From Bacteroides xylanisolvens XB1A (GTDB lineage Bacteria; Bacteroidota; Bacteroidia; Bacteroidales; Bacteroidaceae): a stretch of 64,000 nucleotides of DNA. Where the stretch lies: the NCBI RefSeq assembly GCF_000210075.1, contig NC_021017.1, forward strand, positions 2,754,519 to 2,818,518. The letters run 5' to 3'. Position numbers and translations under genes: made by a program. Positions 62,922-64,000 of the stretch are shown here, piece after piece (position 1 is the stretch's first letter; every line of letters starts with the position of its first letter). The notes below the pieces were generated by a model that was given only the letters and a program-made list of their open reading frames with translations, was not told the DNA's origin and did not search any database.

Positions 62922-63834
62922 TCATTCTTCTTTTCTGTTCCGATAATTGGCCGGTGATGTTCCCAAATGCGCTTTTACGTATTTCCCGAAAAAGGACTGA
63001 TTGGGGAAGTTGAACTCTTCCGCAATTTCCTTGATAGACTTTTCCGAACGTTTTAATCGGTATTTGATATGCTCCACGGTAGTTTCGTTAATCAAATCCA
63101 ACGGAGTCCTGCCACATGCCTGCTTGATGACTTTCGAGAAATGCTTCGGAGTATAACAAAGCTCGTTGGCAAAATAACTCACCGAACGGTGCATACCCTT
63201 GTCCTTCGATAACAGTTCCATGAACTTCCGCAAAATGTAATTCACCTGTTTGATGCCTTCTTTCGAACCTTCCGTATTGCCGGCGGCTTCCATTTCCTTG
63301 TGAAGCTGTCCCAGCATTTCGCAAAAGATAGCGGAAAAGAGATATTGCATCACTTCTTTGTGGTAGCAATGAGGCTCATCGTTTATCTTGGCTATAATTA
63401 AATCCCGGTAGAATCCGAAGAAAGTTTTATCCTCCCCGTTGCCAACCGACTTCACCGGATTGTTGTGGATATGAATGGCAGTATTCCACGTTTTCCTTTT
63501 CCATTTTAATAATACGTTGCAGGAAACGGGTAGAGAATCCGGCAAGCCTGACTTTATATTTAGGACTAAGCATCGTATGGCTGATAATCGTGTTGGGCAG
63601 ACCGAGCAGCAGCTCGCCCGCCTGCAACTTATAGGTCCGGTAGTTGACGTCCAGCTGGATGCACCCTTCTATACAAACCGCGATGAGAAAACAATTCAGT
63701 TTGATTGTATCATTACTATAAGGAGTCCCCTCCAGACTGTTGACTATCGCAAAGTCATCATCGATATAATCAAGGACGTGCTGACTGTCCTTAAAATCCT
63801 CTATATCCACCGTAATAATGTTCTCTTTTTCCAT
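62922..63834 (-). pseudogene. AraC-family regulator disrupted by a single-base frameshift
   Basis: From the ATG at 63834 the first frame encodes an N-terminal sensor part (MEKENIITVDIEDFKDSQHV, then ...AGFSTRFLQRIIKMEKE) and then loses meaning at about 63495. The second frame continues as TWNTAIHIHNNPVKSVGNG, helices, and a complete C-terminal AraC HTH pair (SVSYFANELCYTPKHFSKVI, then IKEIAEEFNFPNQSFFGKYVKAHLG). Removing one A from the AAAA run (63491-63494, plus strand TTTT) rejoins them into a normal ~303-residue AraC protein. Either the gene is a fresh pseudogene or this is a sequencing error. Confidence 0.75.
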
Positions 63835-64000
63835 GTTCTTTCCTTTTTTACTTTTTGCAAAGTTGGTGAATAATCGGGAAAACAGAATGTCCCATACTTC
63901 TTCAGATTTGTTTGATATGTCGTTTATTGCCAAATAGTTAGCTATAATAAACGTAAATGGCGAAAATAGGACATTTATGGAGGGAAATTGGTCACTCTTG

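Noticed and set aside
62922..63933. Two separate overlapping genes in the AraC region
   Set aside because: The two frames join into a single AraC-type protein after removing one base; neither half alone is a complete family member.

Overview
This window is chromosomal DNA from a gut Bacteroides-type bacterium (Bacteroidota). The signs are three SusC/SusD-type outer-membrane uptake pairs, a hybrid two-component regulator, an ECF sigma/FecR pair, many lipoproteins with a Cys about 15-25 residues from the start, and promoter-like boxes of the form TAnnTTTG. No rRNA, tRNA or CRISPR array was seen.

Layout. 1-11.5 kb holds mostly housekeeping genes: the start of a secreted protein running off the left edge, leuS, a YitT-type membrane protein, the RdgB/HAM1 pyrophosphatase, an OmpA-type lipoprotein, nadA, a SpoU/TrmH methyltransferase, a DUF4294 protein and a helix-hairpin-helix protein with a probable outer-membrane barrel. 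11.5-25.2 kb is one AT-rich transcription unit: ECF sigma factor, FecR anti-sigma factor, STN-type SusC, SusD, a DUF4843 lipoprotein, a PKD-like lipoprotein, an HExxHxxGxxH metalloprotease, and a paralogue of that protease that has lost all three zinc histidines. A radical SAM gene follows.

26.5-40.5 kb holds a leftward polysaccharide utilisation locus (SusC, SusD, GH144-like beta-glucanase, GH35-like/DUF5597 glycosidase, BACON lipoprotein). It is flanked by a LuxR-type membrane sensor-regulator and a TetR-type regulator with an unusual tail. 40.7-41.8 kb holds a decayed lipoprotein gene, a small lipoprotein gene and an insertion-sequence stub. 41.8-60.5 kb holds a second utilisation locus: hybrid two-component regulator, SGNH-type acetylesterase, SusC, SusD, two heparinase II/III-like proteins, a GH88 unsaturated glucuronyl hydrolase and two surface lipoproteins. 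Its gene content suggests lyase breakdown of an acetylated, uronic-acid-containing glycan. 61.1-62.9 kb is a three-gene HipB-HipS-HipT-like toxin-antitoxin operon with three evenly spaced operators. The right edge holds an AraC-type regulator broken by one frameshift.

The most unusual signal is non-coding. At five intergenic sites, short dyad-symmetric motifs recur with 21-22 bp between centres (about two helical turns). The motif is different at each site: GTTT-n5-AAAC near 565, TTAA-centred near 8600, CTCA-n6-TGAG near 26280, GG-TATATA-CC near 46050 and AAACC-n3-GGTTT near 60775. Next to the third lies a four-copy direct-repeat array with an exact 32 bp period. The shared spacing with unrelated sequences is not explained by any annotated feature.
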